Made by a program: the position numbers and the translations under genes. From positions 1,674,001 to 1,738,000 of the forward strand of contig NZ_CP014504.1 of NCBI RefSeq assembly GCF_001590605.1: 64,000 bases of DNA, read 5' to 3'. The notes below the pieces were generated by a model that saw only the letters and a list, made by a program, of their open reading frames with translations, was not told the DNA's origin and ran no database searches. Source of the stretch: Pedobacter cryoconitis (GTDB lineage Bacteria > Bacteroidota > Bacteroidia > Sphingobacteriales > Sphingobacteriaceae). Positions within the stretch are counted from its first letter, which is position 1, and each line of letters starts with the position of its first letter. Positions 27,608-37,944 of this stretch are shown in pieces.

Positions 27608-28477
27608 ATGATTTTAGTAACTGGTGCAACTGGTAACTTAGGCAAGGCCACTATTAATTCTTTATTGAATAAAGGCATATCCGCACACAATATTGCAGCA
27701 TTGGTAAGAGATGAATCCAAATCGGCAGAATTGAAATCAAAAGGCATTCAGGTGCGGATTGGCGACTATCAGAATTTTGAGTCTTTAAAAAGTGCCTTCC
27801 AAGATGTGGAGAAGCTACTGCTGATATCTTCTTCAGCTGAAATAGCTCAAAGGTTTGAGCAACATAAAAACGTAATTAATGCTGCCAAGGAAACTGGTGT
27901 TAGTCATCTCATTTATACCAGTTTTGATATGAAAGACCTGCGCCAAAGTATAATGTATGGAGATGTTCAATATCATGCAGACACAAGTGATTATCTAAAA
28001 AAGATAGCTGTACCGTATACTTTGATGGATAATACACTATATGCTGACTTGATTCCCATTATTTCCGGAAATAATATATTGGATGAAGGTATTTCCATCC
28101 CCGCCGGAAACGGTAAAACACCTTTTTTACCAATAACAGAAATGGCTGAAGCTATAGCTGTTGTTCTGACTACTCCTGAGCATGAAAACAAAGAATATTT
28201 CATCGCTGCAGAGACCGCTTTCTCCTTCGCTGAGATTGCTGTCCTAATATCAGAAATCACAGGAAAAACGGTAGCTTATAACCAAACTAACGTAACGTCA
28301 TATGTTGACCAGCTTGTACAGCAGGGGCTTTCTCATGATGATGCAGAGTATCTATCAAGGTACGCTGGTGCAATAGCCAGAGGAGAGTTCGACTCCAATA
28401 AAAGTCATGTCAAACAATTATTAGGAAGAAGTCCGATATCTTTAAAAGATTTTTTAAGAAGTATATATGTTAAATAA
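27608..28477 (+). CDS. NAD(P)-binding quinone-reductase-like protein (QorB/NmrA type)
   Basis: 289 residues from the ATG at 27608; a longer frame opens upstream, but MILVTGATGNLGKAT is the natural N-terminus. The GATGNLG nucleotide-binding turn and the ALVRDESKSAELKSKGIQVR segment are those of the NmrA-like/QorB group of atypical short-chain dehydrogenases. E. coli QorB (YtfG) reduces quinones with NADPH and is divergent from HxlR-type ytfH, the same arrangement as here. Quinone detoxification is therefore the best guess. Confidence 0.85.
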   Translation: MILVTGATGNLGKATINSLLNKGISAHNIAALVRDESKSAELKSKGIQVRIGDYQNFESLKSAFQDVEKLLLISSSAEIAQRFEQHKNVINAAKETGVSHLIYTSFDMKDLRQSIMYGDVQYHADTSDYLKKIAVPYTLMDNTLYADLIPIISGNNILDEGISIPAGNGKTPFLPITEMAEAIAVVLTTPEHENKEYFIAAETAFSFAEIAVLISEITGKTVAYNQTNVTSYVDQLVQQGLSHDDAEYLSRYAGAIARGEFDSNKSHVKQLLGRSPISLKDFLRSIYVK

Positions 28478-28506
28478 TTCAAACAGGCTTACAGCATAGA
28501 ATTAAC

Positions 28507-28535
28507 ATCCGGGCCCGGGACTCACCGGGCCGGAT
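28507..28535 (+). terminator. GC-rich hairpin after the QorB-like gene
   Basis: Arms ATCCGG(G)CCCGG and CCGGGCCGGAT with one bulged G and a 6-base loop, 29 bases past the stop, followed by an A/T-rich run. The rest of 28536-28775 shows no gene. Confidence 0.7.
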
Positions 28536-28775
28536 ATTATTATAATCTCTCAGAAAGACTAAATAGTGTAGAAAATCTGATAGATTGGGGGAAGCAACAT
28601 CGACAAGTTATCAGAATGATATAAAAAGCAGTGAAAATAAACTTCAATTTACAAAAGCAGCAATTATAAATTCATATTATCGAATCAAAAAGATAAGTAG
28701 AAAATTAGTACTTTTTAATGGTTTTAGTGATGTTTTTAATTAAAAAAGCCCCTAACAATCAAGTTAAGAGCTTCC

Positions 28776-28852
28776 TGGTACACCCAATAGGATTCGAACC
28801 TATGACCTACGGTTTAGAAAACCGTTGCTCTATCCAGCTGAGCTATGGATGC
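28776..28852 (-). tRNA. tRNA-Arg (anticodon UCU)
   Basis: 77-nt cloverleaf. Acceptor GCATCCA/TGGGTGT (with G-U at the first and fourth pairs), D-stem GCTC/GAGC, anticodon stem ACGGT/ACCGT with loop TTTCTAA, and T-arm ATAGG-TTCGAAT-CCTAT. The 3' CCA is encoded. The anticodon TCT reads AGA. Confidence 0.95.
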
Positions 28853-29034
28853 ATTTCTTGTTAAGGGTCGCAAGGATAGGAGAAAAAATCAGAAGTCGCA
28901 AATCTGAATTGCATTTTTCTACTGTAAAAAACCTAACTACTTTGCAATCAGGCAGAATAATTTTGCTGTTTTCTATTCCTCCCCTTCTTATTTTGATATG
29001 ATCTTTAATCAGGATTAATATCAATTAATTCATA

Positions 29035-29403
29035 CTAACTGATCGATTTCCCAAATGGTGAAAATGCAAGGTTCATGAGTTTGAAATGTTGTCTTCCAAA
29101 TGGGATGCCCACAATAGTGATACATAAAAGTATTCCAAAGAATAAATGTGTAAGTGCAATCCAAACACCACCACAAAAGAACCATATAATATTCATAACG
29201 GTTGACAGGCAACCTGTATTGGATGAGGTATCTGTGATTTTAACTCCAAATGGCGCTAGCCCGACAATGGCAAATTTAAAACACTGGAGTCCGAAGGGGA
29301 TTCCAATAATCGTCAGGCAAAGAATCAGCCCTCCTATGATGTATTCAAAGAAGATAAATATCCCACCGAAAATAATCCATATTATATTGCCTGAAAAGTT
29401 CAT
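29035..29403 (-). CDS. YccF domain membrane protein
   Basis: 122 residues containing two copies of the YccF repeat: residues ~5-55 (IIWIIFGGIFIFFEYIIGGL then CLTIIGIPFGLQCFKFA) and ~70-118 (IIWFFCGGVWIALTHLFFGI then CITIVGIPFGRQHFKL). About four membrane segments in the inner membrane. The biological role of YccF is unknown. Single gene, divergent from the scramblase-like gene at 29539. Confidence 0.92.
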   Translation of the reverse strand: MNFSGNIIWIIFGGIFIFFEYIIGGLILCLTIIGIPFGLQCFKFAIVGLAPFGVKITDTSSNTGCLSTVMNIIWFFCGGVWIALTHLFFGILLCITIVGIPFGRQHFKLMNLAFSPFGKSIS

Positions 29404-29538
29404 ATTGTATGCTTTTGTCTTTTGTAATTAAGATAAGAAATTACTGAATTAGTTACAATCTAAGTGATAATTATTATCATTAATTATAAACTTCCGATTA
29501 TTTAATACAAATTTGCGGATCATTACTAACGCAGGTTT

Positions 29539-30132
29539 ATGAGTAAAACTAATTTCTTTAACGGTCACGATTACTTTATTGATGAAAAAATACATTTTTT
29601 CAAGTTTGCGAACGTCTATAATATATTCAATGAAACTGGTGAAAACATTGGTGCAGTCAGACAAACCTTATCTTTTGGGCAAAAACTTCTGACACTTTTG
29701 ATCGGTAAACCAGCTTTACCTTTTAAATTGGAAATTGTAAATTCTGAAGAAGAAGTGCAGGCTACAATATCCAGAGGCTGGACTTTTTTTATGTCAAAAA
29801 TCATAGTAAGTGATCCTGATGGAAATGAGCTGGCTTCTATTCAGCAGAAGTTTAAATTATTTAAACCAACTTTCAGGATTTTAGATAATTCAGGTCAGTT
29901 GATCGCTGAGATCAAAGGAGATTGGAAAGCCTGGGCATTCCAGATCAAAGATGGTAATGAAAATGAAATCGGTACAATCAGTAAAAAATGGGCTGGTGCA
30001 ATGCGGGAAATCTTTACAAAAGCTGATAAATACAACGTACATATTGATCCACATTATACAGAAAGCAAACATAAAGTTGCTATTTTATCAGCGGCAATTA
30101 CTATTGATATGGTATTAAAAAATCAAAAGTAG
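29539..30132 (+). CDS. LURP-one/scramblase-like protein
   Basis: 197 residues resembling the Tubby-C-like family that includes LURP-one-related proteins and phospholipid scramblases. Evidence is the repeated beta-strand pairs such as YNIFNETGENIGAVRQ, KIIVSDPDGNELASIQQKF, FRILDNSGQLIAEIKGDW and FQIKDGNENEIGTISKKW. No catalytic residues are recognisable. The location is probably cytoplasmic or membrane-associated. In bacteria the function is not established. Confidence 0.75.
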   Translation: MSKTNFFNGHDYFIDEKIHFFKFANVYNIFNETGENIGAVRQTLSFGQKLLTLLIGKPALPFKLEIVNSEEEVQATISRGWTFFMSKIIVSDPDGNELASIQQKFKLFKPTFRILDNSGQLIAEIKGDWKAWAFQIKDGNENEIGTISKKWAGAMREIFTKADKYNVHIDPHYTESKHKVAILSAAITIDMVLKNQK

Positions 30133-30176
30133 GCTGTTTTTGAGTAGTTTCTGCCCATCTATTTGAAGTCAGGAGT

Positions 30177-32057
30177 TCAGGCTAAATCTTTTGGTATCCC
30201 TGAGATATAAAAAGTAGTCCCGTCTCCTATTTTACTTGTTGCCCATATTTTTACGCCCATCAACAGTGCCATGTCATAAGAAATACTTAAGGCAAGGCCC
30301 GCGCCCTGATCATTTGTATTTTCCCAGTCGCTTGCATTGGCTTTGAAAAGCTGATCAACTTTATCCTGGCTCATTCCTTCGCCCTGATCTTTGATCGCAA
30401 TCACTATACGCTCATCTTTTGAATAACAAGAGATATGAATAGTTCCTGCTGCTGGTGAATATTTAGTCGCATTGTTAAGCATGTTCCGGATAATAAAAAG
30501 TAGCATATACCGATGCGCGAGCACTGCAGTTTGTACAGGTATATCCAGAACCAGTTTAATATTCTTTTTGGCCTGGGCTATTTTAAAGAAGGAATTTGCC
30601 TCGGGGATCAGTTCGTTTAGGAGAAGTTTTGATGGCTGATATTTGAAGCCGCTTTTCTGAGATTTAATCCATTCCAGCAATCCGTCCATGAAAGAAAGGC
30701 TTTTTTGTGAAGTTTCACTCAGTTCTGCCATGATCTCCAATTTTTCTTCTTCGGTTAACAAATCAACATCCGTATTGAACACGCTGGAAAGCATTACGAT
30801 GGTACTGAAAGGTTGTCTGATATCGTGCGCAATCACAGAGATTAGCATGGTATTGAAATGATTCGTTTGCTGTAGTTCCTTATTTTGTTTTACTGCGACC
30901 TCATGTAATTCGTGCTGAACATCTCCGTATTGTCTTTTGATTCTTAAGGAGCGATAAATAACAAATAGCATAGCCATGCTTACAGCAAACAAACAACCAA
31001 GCAAAGTTATTACTTTAAGATTTGAATTCTCCTTCAGTTTGAGTTCTTTATTTTCATTCTCATTCAAAGCAAAATTCATATAATTATAGCCAGACTTATT
31101 GGTCGCTTTGCTGATAACATCGCGCTTAGCAAGTAATAGTGACATATAAAAGTAAGCGCTGTCCATCTGGTTATGTGATTTGTAAAAATTATACAACCGC
31201 TCTGATAGAAGTAAATAAAATTCAGGGTAGCCGTACTTTCTGGAAGTATCTAATCCCTTTTTATAATAATCAAGACCTGCTTGTGTATTTTCGGAGTCAA
31301 GAAAAATATCACCTAAGCCAATATAACACTCTACTTTTGTATATTGAAGACCTAAACTATCTGCTTTATGCAGTATTCTGGTTTGTATTGCAATTCCTTT
31401 TTGTTTTTCTCCAGCATTGTAAATTTGTAATGCGCGTACTTCTTCGTAAAACAAAAGTAATCTTTCATCCTTATATTTTTGGGCAATTGCCAGACCCTCT
31501 TTAAACAACATCATTGATTTTTTCTGACTAAGATTCTGATCTATAGAGATGACATTACTGATAATCAGTGCGCGGATAGAATCATGCTTCAGGGATTTAC
31601 TCTTTTCATAAGCCAGGTAAATATAGCGTAAAGCCTCCTTGTCATCCTTGTCTACAGACATCAGCACACCAATATTCATGAGTACATGGCAGACATTTCC
31701 CTGATCATTGATTGATTTATAAATCCGGAGTGCATCATTAAAATATTTTGCAGAGAGATAATTATTCACAGAAACGTTGGAGATAGCCTCGCAATTTAAA
31801 GCATCAGCAATCCCCTTATTGTAATTGAGCCTTATCGCTATTGCTTTAGCTTTTTGTGCGTAAAATTTACAGGAATCACGGTAGTTCATATGAGATAATA
31901 TCGCGATCCTGTTCAGCACATCTACATATTTTATGCTGTCTTTAATTAAATGGATGCTTGATTCGAGCCTGTTAATTTCGTGAGTCTGGGAAAATACACG
32001 GGTATAATTGACTAAAGAAATAATGAGGATAAATGAGAGAACAGGAAATTTAAACAT
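30177..32057 (-). CDS. TPR-containing sensor histidine kinase
   Basis: 626 residues from the ATG at 32055-32057, where a signal peptide begins (MFKFPVLSFILIISLVNYTR); a start 12 codons upstream is less likely. The order is periplasmic TPR-like repeats (~45-330), one membrane helix (VITLLGCLFAVSMAMLFVIY) and a coiled linker, then the phosphoacceptor VIAHDIRQPFSTIVM (His in the H-box) and an ATPase domain with NMLNNATKYSP, DQGEGM and GAGLALSISYDMA. It senses an unknown cue and passes phosphate to an unlinked response regulator. No regulator gene is adjacent. Confidence 0.9.
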   Translation of the reverse strand: MFKFPVLSFILIISLVNYTRVFSQTHEINRLESSIHLIKDSIKYVDVLNRIAILSHMNYRDSCKFYAQKAKAIAIRLNYNKGIADALNCEAISNVSVNNYLSAKYFNDALRIYKSINDQGNVCHVLMNIGVLMSVDKDDKEALRYIYLAYEKSKSLKHDSIRALIISNVISIDQNLSQKKSMMLFKEGLAIAQKYKDERLLLFYEEVRALQIYNAGEKQKGIAIQTRILHKADSLGLQYTKVECYIGLGDIFLDSENTQAGLDYYKKGLDTSRKYGYPEFYLLLSERLYNFYKSHNQMDSAYFYMSLLLAKRDVISKATNKSGYNYMNFALNENENKELKLKENSNLKVITLLGCLFAVSMAMLFVIYRSLRIKRQYGDVQHELHEVAVKQNKELQQTNHFNTMLISVIAHDIRQPFSTIVMLSSVFNTDVDLLTEEEKLEIMAELSETSQKSLSFMDGLLEWIKSQKSGFKYQPSKLLLNELIPEANSFFKIAQAKKNIKLVLDIPVQTAVLAHRYMLLFIIRNMLNNATKYSPAAGTIHISCYSKDERIVIAIKDQGEGMSQDKVDQLFKANASDWENTNDQGAGLALSISYDMALLMGVKIWATSKIGDGTTFYISGIPKDLA

Positions 32058-32155
32058 AGGATAGAAAATGAGTAGCTCGGTTAAAAAACCCATTCGTCGA
32101 TGGAGGGATCAAATATCCGGCCATGTTTAAAATCAGGGGTTTATCAGTTCAGTTG

Positions 32156-32362
32156 TTAATGGTTAGCTTTTATATTTCTTTCAGCAAGTTCAACAGTATG
32201 AACTATTCTTTTTTCCCTTGTTTCAGTTTTTTTTGCTTTAAGGATCCATTCCAGGATAATTCTTTTAGAAGAAGCGGAAAATGACTGAAAGTTTTTATAA
32301 GCCGTTTCTTTCTGATCAAATAGTTTTTGCAAATCTTCGGGTATGCTGGTGTTCGTTTCCAT
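32156..32362 (-). CDS. YdeI/OmdA-type short protein
   Basis: 68 residues matching the C-terminal OmdA-type domain (PF13376): PEDLQKLFDQKETAYKNFQS and then RIILEWILKAKKTETREKRI. Full YdeI proteins are nearly 200 residues, but stand-alone short copies occur. The family has been linked to resistance to peptides and bacteriocins, which is a general inference. It heads a string of small genes downstream of uvrA2. Confidence 0.7.
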   Translation of the reverse strand: METNTSIPEDLQKLFDQKETAYKNFQSFSASSKRIILEWILKAKKTETREKRIVHTVELAERNIKANH

Positions 32363-32400
32363 TTGAATTGATTTCTTGGAGATTTGATTTATTCTTAAAA

Positions 32401-32625
32401 TTACAGCACCACTCCTTCTTGTATAGGTATTTTATTCCGCTGGACAAAAGCATGAAAAACAGGATTAAATTCCATCAGCTGACTTTCATTTTTCTTGTCT
32501 ACAGACATGTTTATACTCTGGAAACTGTACTTATTCTTCACAGTGAAAGTATAAGACAGGTACTGTATTTTCACAAAAGCAATTGCACTTGCAGGATAGT
32601 TTTTAATTATCTTTTTGCTTTCCAT
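32401..32625 (-). CDS. Hypothetical protein, 74 residues
   Basis: A minus-strand frame from ATG 32625 to TAA 32401, lying between two other small minus-strand genes with gaps of 38 and 24 bases. No signal peptide or membrane segment. The composition alternates polar and hydrophobic residues, as in a small beta protein. I do not recognise it, and coding status rests on position alone. Confidence 0.4.
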   Translation of the reverse strand: MESKKIIKNYPASAIAFVKIQYLSYTFTVKNKYSFQSINMSVDKKNESQLMEFNPVFHAFVQRNKIPIQEGVVL

Positions 32626-32649
32626 ACTGGTAACCGTTAAATAATCATT

Positions 32650-32913
32650 TTATAAACATAAAAGTCCGTAATGTGCAAATTTTCTGATGAATATCCAGGC
32701 AATTATTACCCATGGAATAATTAATACTATCATTATAGTCACAATTGATATCTGAGCAAGGTTTATCCCGATTAATTCTTCCAGCTGATTCTGATATTCA
32801 AAAGATAAGATCAATGTAGCCACAAATCCGATAAATAAAAATACACCAGCAAACAGCGTTTTACCCATAGGAAGTGGCAATCGCATTCTTATAGTGGCAT
32901 CGGGCTTTTCCAT
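32650..32913 (-). CDS. Small membrane protein, two segments
   Basis: 87 residues with hydrophobic stretches at about 20-39 and 54-75, likely two inner-membrane helices. The ATG at 32913 lies inside the 3' end of uvrA2 (25-base overlap); an alternative ATG at 32886 removes the overlap and leaves 2 bases. Translational coupling with uvrA2 is plausible. No known family. Confidence 0.55.
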   Translation of the reverse strand: MEKPDATIRMRLPLPMGKTLFAGVFLFIGFVATLILSFEYQNQLEELIGINLAQISIVTIMIVLIIPWVIIAWIFIRKFAHYGLLCL

Positions 32914-35456
32914 GTGTGTTCAGCATTAAAAAATTTATTTAAATAAGGTGCAGTACGGCTGTTTTTTGACTTCGCTACCAATGCCGGAGGACCGGAAGCC
33001 ACAACCATCCCTCCTTTTTCACCAGCTTCAGGGCCAATATCAATCACCCAGTCGCTTGCAGCAATCACATGCATATCATGTTCTACCACAACAACTGTGT
33101 TTCCTTGTGCTACAAGCTTATCCAGCTGGGCCATTAATTTTTCTACGTCAGCTGGATGCAGTCCTGTAGTCGGCTCGTCCAGGATATAGAGTGTATTTCC
33201 ATGTTGAATACGCTGGAGTTCGGTAGCGAGCTTAATTCGCTGTGCCTCCCCGCCAGAAAGTTCTGTTGCCGGCTGTCCCAATCTTAAATAACCTAAACCA
33301 ACCTGTCTCACCACATCCAGTGCGCGGAACACTTGCGGCTCTGCATTAAAGAACTCACAGGCGGCATCGACAGTCATCCCTAATACATCCGCAATATTCT
33401 TTTCTTTATATTTGATTTCCAGTGTTTTGTGGTTGTATCTTGTGCCTTTGCAAGTTGGGCATGGCGCATATACGCTGGGTAAAAATAACAATTCAACCAT
33501 TACAAAGCCTTCTCCTTCACAATGCGGACAGCGGCCTTTAACGACATTGAAAGAAAAACGCCCTGCATCATAACGCCGGCTTTTAGCCATTTCAGTCGCT
33601 GCAAAAAGCTTCCTGACCTGATCAAATAATCCAGTATAGGTAGCCAGGTTTGATCTTGGTGTCCTGCCTATCGGTTTCTGATCTACACGTACCAGGCGTT
33701 TAATCGCGTCCATTCCTTCCGTAATTTTTCCGTCTTTAGTCAACACTTTGTCCAGTTCCAGTGTTTCAGCTTCTTCTGCTGAAGCAGTCAGTAGTTCTGC
33801 CTCCTGACCCAGCTGGCCTGCAACCAGTTCAACCAATGCCTGGCTCACTAAACTGCTCTTTCCGGAGCCCGAAATTCCAGTTACACTGGTAAATACACCC
33901 AACGGAAAAGAAACAGCTAAGTTATTCAGATTGTTACGGGTAACGTTTTCCAGACGAAGCCATGCTTTAGGTATTCTGGTTTTTTTAGGGGTAACAGGTT
34001 GCATTCCAAAAATATAATTTCTGGTCACTGAATTTTCAATTTTACTGAGTCCTTCGGGTGGGCCGCTATACAATACATGGCCTCCTTTTTCTCCTGCATC
34101 TGGCCCCACGTCTACAATCCAGTCGGCATGATGGATCACATCAACCTCATGTTCTACTACAAAAAGTGAATTCCCTGAATCCTTTAATCTGTCTAAAGCC
34201 CGTAGCAATGCTTCAGTATCTGCAGGATGCAGACCTGCAGAAGGTTCATCTAGTACATAAACGACCCCAAAAAGATTAGAACGCACTTGTGTTGCCAACC
34301 TTAAACGTTGTAATTCTCCTGGTGAAAGTGTGGGGGTACTTCTTTCCAGGTTCAGATATCCAAGCCCCAGATCAAGCATCACGCCAATACGGGCAACCAA
34401 ATCCTGAGCAATCCGCTGCGTAACCATCGCTTTTTCGGGATGCGCTTTTTCTGCCTTGGTTAATGGCGTGGCTTTCTCTTCCGTATAAGGACGAAAGATC
34501 TCATTTAAGCGGGACAGTGTAACTCTTGACAACGCTGCAATATCCAGTCCTGCAAATTTTACCGCGAGTGACTCCTGGCGTAAACGTTTACCATGACACA
34601 ATGGACACTCCCCGCTTAGCATATACTTTGAGACTCTCTTTTTCATCAGCTGACTCTGCGTATTGGCAAAAGTATGGAGCACATATTTTTTAGCGCCGGT
34701 GAAGGTCCCCATGTAGCTGGGCTCGAGTTTATTTTGGAGTGCTTCTTTGACTTGTGCCGGATTAAATCCGGCATATACTGGAACTACTGGTTTTTCTTCC
34801 GTAAAAAGAATCCAATCCCGTTGTTTTTGCGGAAGGTCACGCCATGGAATATCGACATCATAACCTAATGTAGTGAGGATATCCCTGAAATTCTGGCCTA
34901 ACCAGGCAGTTGGCCATGCAGCAATAGCCCGCTCCCGGATCGTAAGCGAATCATCAGGGACCATAGATTGCTCGGTAACTTCGTAAACTCTCCCTAAACC
35001 ATGACATTCCGGACAAGCACCTTCAGGTGTATTGGAAGAAAATGCTTCTGCATAAATAATTGATTGGCCATCAGGATAGTCTCCGGCGCGCGAATACAGC
35101 ATTCTCATTAAATTCGATAAGGTGGTCACACTACCTACAGAAGAACGTGTAGTACCAGATCCACGCTGCTGCTGTAAAGCAATTGCTGGCGGTAAACCTT
35201 CTATTTCATCTACTTCTGGAATAGCCATCTGGTTAAATAGCCGTCTGGCATAAGGAGATACTGATTCGAGATAACGGCGCTGTGCTTCAGCATATAATGT
35301 TCCGAAAGCTAAAGACGACTTTCCAGAACCAGAAACACCCGTGAATACAACTAATGCATCACGGGGAATTTCCAGGTCTATATTTTTGAGATTATTTTCG
35401 CGGGCCCCACGTACTTTGACGAAGCCTGTAAATGTTTGTTTTTTCTGATTTGCCAT
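32889..35456 (-). CDS. Class II UvrA (UvrA2-like) ABC ATPase
   Basis: 855 residues from the natural start [11 protein letters not shown] (ATG at 35454-35456). It has two ATP sites: Walker [10 protein letters not shown] and GISGSGKSS, signatures [14 protein letters not shown] and [14 protein letters not shown], Walker [13 protein letters not shown] and [12 protein letters not shown]. Zinc clusters CPEC/CPLC and CPHC/CPTC are present. After LYSRAGDYP it passes directly to the first zinc finger, without the UvrB-binding insert of canonical UvrA, so it is the short UvrA2/DrrC class. That class has been associated with resistance to DNA-intercalating compounds, not with main excision repair. UvrB is not in the window. 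Confidence 0.88.
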   Translation of the reverse strand: MANQKKQTFTGFVKVRGARENNLKNIDLEIPRDALVVFTGVSGSGKSSLAFGTLYAEAQRRYLESVSPYARRLFNQMAIPEVDEIEGLPPAIALQQQRGSGTTRSSVGSVTTLSNLMRMLYSRAGDYPDGQSIIYAEAFSSNTPEGACPECHGLGRVYEVTEQSMVPDDSLTIRERAIAAWPTAWLGQNFRDILTTLGYDVDIPWRDLPQKQRDWILFTEEKPVVPVYAGFNPAQVKEALQNKLEPSYMGTFTGAKKYVLHTFANTQSQLMKKRVSKYMLSGECPLCHGKRLRQESLAVKFAGLDIAALSRVTLSRLNEIFRPYTEEKATPLTKAEKAHPEKAMVTQRIAQDLVARIGVMLDLGLGYLNLERSTPTLSPGELQRLRLATQVRSNLFGVVYVLDEPSAGLHPADTEALLRALDRLKDSGNSLFVVEHEVDVIHHADWIVDVGPDAGEKGGHVLYSGPPEGLSKIENSVTRNYIFGMQPVTPKKTRIPKAWLRLENVTRNNLNNLAVSFPLGVFTSVTGISGSGKSSLVSQALVELVAGQLGQEAELLTASAEEAETLELDKVLTKDGKITEGMDAIKRLVRVDQKPIGRTPRSNLATYTGLFDQVRKLFAATEMAKSRRYDAGRFSFNVVKGRCPHCEGEGFVMVELLFLPSVYAPCPTCKGTRYNHKTLEIKYKEKNIADVLGMTVDAACEFFNAEPQVFRALDVVRQVGLGYLRLGQPATELSGGEAQRIKLATELQRIQHGNTLYILDEPTTGLHPADVEKLMAQLDKLVAQGNTVVVVEHDMHVIAASDWVIDIGPEAGEKGGMVVASGPPALVAKSKNSRTAPYLNKFFNAEHTWKSPMPL

Positions 35457-35511
35457 TGGAGTATTCCATATCATAACAGCCAAGCCAGAAAATTGATTTA
35501 AATTATAGCAA

Positions 35512-37944
35512 TTAACTGCCTGAGGTGCTGCTTTTCTTCACATCGCTGTTATCAATACCACGCTGATTCTTTTTTATTGAATCCTTTAATTTTCCAAAAC
35601 GCCAGTTTAAACTTACATTAAAAGAGCGGTTATAATTCTGTGAACGATAGTTTTGCGTGAAGTTAGTGCCTTGTGTAGAGGTCGTATAGTATCTGAATTT
35701 CGAAAAGACATTATTTACGCCAGCAGAAAGTGTGAGTTTATCTTTGATGATTTCTTTACTCCCGCTAAATGACGAGAAGAAAAAGGCACTGGTCTGCCCT
35801 TGTAATTGTATCTCTGGTGCTTCAAAAGTAGCGCTTGCATTCGCTTTCCATCCGTGTTCAAATTTATAGCCAGTATTGATATATGCACGTCCCGTTAACC
35901 CTTCATTTTTAGTCATTTGCCCATCAATAGCACCTTGAATCCAGATGTAACCAATATTTCCATTCATTGCAACATTCCATTTTGAGGTAATCGGGTAATT
36001 GATATTCAGGTTAGTACTGAGTGCTTTATCTTTACCTATATTGAAAAATGTAGCTCTTGTAATCTTATCCTCTTCATTATAGACTGAAACATTCTGTATC
36101 GTGTTATTTGCAAACCTGTAACTTAACCCCACATTTATTGATCCCTTTTTAAACTTGCTATAAGTCAATTCAAAATTATTACTCAATACAGCTTTCAGCT
36201 CAGGATTACCTGTAGTCCAGAAATTAGGGTTAGAACGGTCCACAAAGGGATTTAAATTATCAATACCTGGTCTTTCTATTCTTTGTGTATAACCAAAATT
36301 CAAACTGCTCATGTCTTTAAACTTGCGGTTAACTGATAAAGTAGGAATCAGATTGAAATAGTTCGTGTTTACATTAGACCCTGCGCTGATAAAATCTGCT
36401 TTTACAAAGGTACCTTCTGCACGTATTCCAGCTTTAAAGCCCCATTCCTTCAGGTTATAAGCATAGGAGTTATAAGCGCCAATCACATCCTGGTCATTGT
36501 TGAATTTATTAGTCCGTGCAGGATCAGTTTGAAATTGTCCGGTAGCATCATTCAGGCTTTCATATTCGAAATTGCTTTTGTTTGTTCTCAATATCCCTTT
36601 AATACCGCCTTCAATAGTAATACTTTTCAAAGGATGTATGTAATCAAGTTGCAGGGTTTGTTCTTTTGTGCGGCTATTGTTTTTCTGGTTGAAATCCGGA
36701 TCAGTAAAATTGGCCCTGTCCAGGAAAGTCAGGTGGTTTTCTAATGGATTTCCTGAATTACCGTTTTTATAAGAGAAAGTCAGCAAGCGGTCTTTATGTC
36801 CTTTAAAACCTAACTGGTAATTCAGGGTTGCATCAAAACCATTCCAGCCGAATCTGTTTCTGCCGAGCTGGTTATAGCCAATATTTTTGTTACCATCGGT
36901 CAAACTGAACAATTGGCTGGTATAGGATTTATTATAGCCTCCATAAGGATTCAATTCCATAGTGACTAAGTTTAAAGTATCAATTTCATAACTTAATTCT
37001 ACACCGCCGTACCGGTAATTGTTATCAAATCTGCGTGTACCCTTACTGATTAAGGTAGTGGGCAGATCTCCGGTGGTCGTTCTGGTTGTAGAGGATTCCG
37101 TTTGTGGTGAACTGTAAAAACCAGTTCCCCCGTAAGCTGTCATTCCAAACTTACCTTGCTTAACAGTAACAAAACCACCCATTCCAGGTCCGCCAACTGG
37201 TCCCTGGTAACGCAGGTTTAAGCTTCCATTATATCCATTGTCAATTTTCTTTGAAGTAATGATATTAATAATACCTGATAAGCCTTCACTATCATATTTG
37301 GCTGGCGGTGTGGTAATCACCTCTATTTTAAGTATAGAAGAAGCTGGCATACTCCGCAATACATCCTTAGGACTTCTGGCTACCATAGTAGAGGGCTTAC
37401 CATTGATCAGTATTTTATAATTACCGCTTCCCTTTAACTTTATATTATCATCGGCATCTAAAGATAACAATGGTACTTTGCGCATCATATCCAGTACGGT
37501 AAGCCCTTTACTCTCAGGGTCTGCCTGGATATCATAACTAATCCTGTCAATTTCCTGTTTAATCAAAGGCCGGTCTGCAGTCACAGAAACTTCCTTCAAA
37601 TTATTAGATTGGGAAACCATAAGTATGCTTCCTAAGTCGGCTGTTCCACTTGTGAGGCTTACTGAAACGTTTTTAGCAGGATAGCCAATAGCAATTGCAG
37701 TTACGGTATATTGACCAGGTGCTATCTTCTCAAAGCTAAAATTTCCAGCAGCATTAACAACCATGGTTTTGACCACAGCATGATCCCTTTTAAGGGCAAT
37801 AGTCATCAAGTCGATCGGCTTGTTCGTGGCGGAATCAATTACCGAACCTTTAATCGTACCTGTTGTAGATTGCGCGGCAACAGGGAAAGTAAAAAAAACG
37901 GAGAGGCAGAATAAAAATAATAAGGTTGCGTAGTTCTTGGTCAT
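35512..37944 (-). CDS. TonB-dependent outer-membrane receptor-like protein
   Basis: 810 residues. Signal peptide to about residue 24 (FPVAAQ), then a carboxypeptidase-regulatory-like domain (TTGTIKGSVIDSATNKPIDL and onward, ~25-110). A plug-like domain (LTVLDMMRKVPLLSLDADD, then GLSGIINIITSKK) follows, then a large barrel of the OMP_b-brl_3 kind. It is likely an outer-membrane transport or surface protein that depends on TonB or a relative. Cargo unknown, and no lipoprotein partner (SusD) is next to it. Divergent from the GH30 operon. Confidence 0.88.
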   Translation of the reverse strand: MTKNYATLLFLFCLSVFFTFPVAAQSTTGTIKGSVIDSATNKPIDLMTIALKRDHAVVKTMVVNAAGNFSFEKIAPGQYTVTAIAIGYPAKNVSVSLTSGTADLGSILMVSQSNNLKEVSVTADRPLIKQEIDRISYDIQADPESKGLTVLDMMRKVPLLSLDADDNIKLKGSGNYKILINGKPSTMVARSPKDVLRSMPASSILKIEVITTPPAKYDSEGLSGIINIITSKKIDNGYNGSLNLRYQGPVGGPGMGGFVTVKQGKFGMTAYGGTGFYSSPQTESSTTRTTTGDLPTTLISKGTRRFDNNYRYGGVELSYEIDTLNLVTMELNPYGGYNKSYTSQLFSLTDGNKNIGYNQLGRNRFGWNGFDATLNYQLGFKGHKDRLLTFSYKNGNSGNPLENHLTFLDRANFTDPDFNQKNNSRTKEQTLQLDYIHPLKSITIEGGIKGILRTNKSNFEYESLNDATGQFQTDPARTNKFNNDQDVIGAYNSYAYNLKEWGFKAGIRAEGTFVKADFISAGSNVNTNYFNLIPTLSVNRKFKDMSSLNFGYTQRIERPGIDNLNPFVDRSNPNFWTTGNPELKAVLSNNFELTYSKFKKGSINVGLSYRFANNTIQNVSVYNEEDKITRATFFNIGKDKALSTNLNINYPITSKWNVAMNGNIGYIWIQGAIDGQMTKNEGLTGRAYINTGYKFEHGWKANASATFEAPEIQLQGQTSAFFFSSFSGSKEIIKDKLTLSAGVNNVFSKFRYYTTSTQGTNFTQNYRSQNYNRSFNVSLNWRFGKLKDSIKKNQRGIDNSDVKKSSTSGS

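Noticed and set aside
28776..28852. Integration site at tRNA-Arg
   Set aside because: No integrase and no second copy of the tRNA 3' end was seen in the window.
28830..29024. 64-codon minus-strand frame
   Set aside because: Its end lies inside the tRNA-Arg gene and it has no family features.
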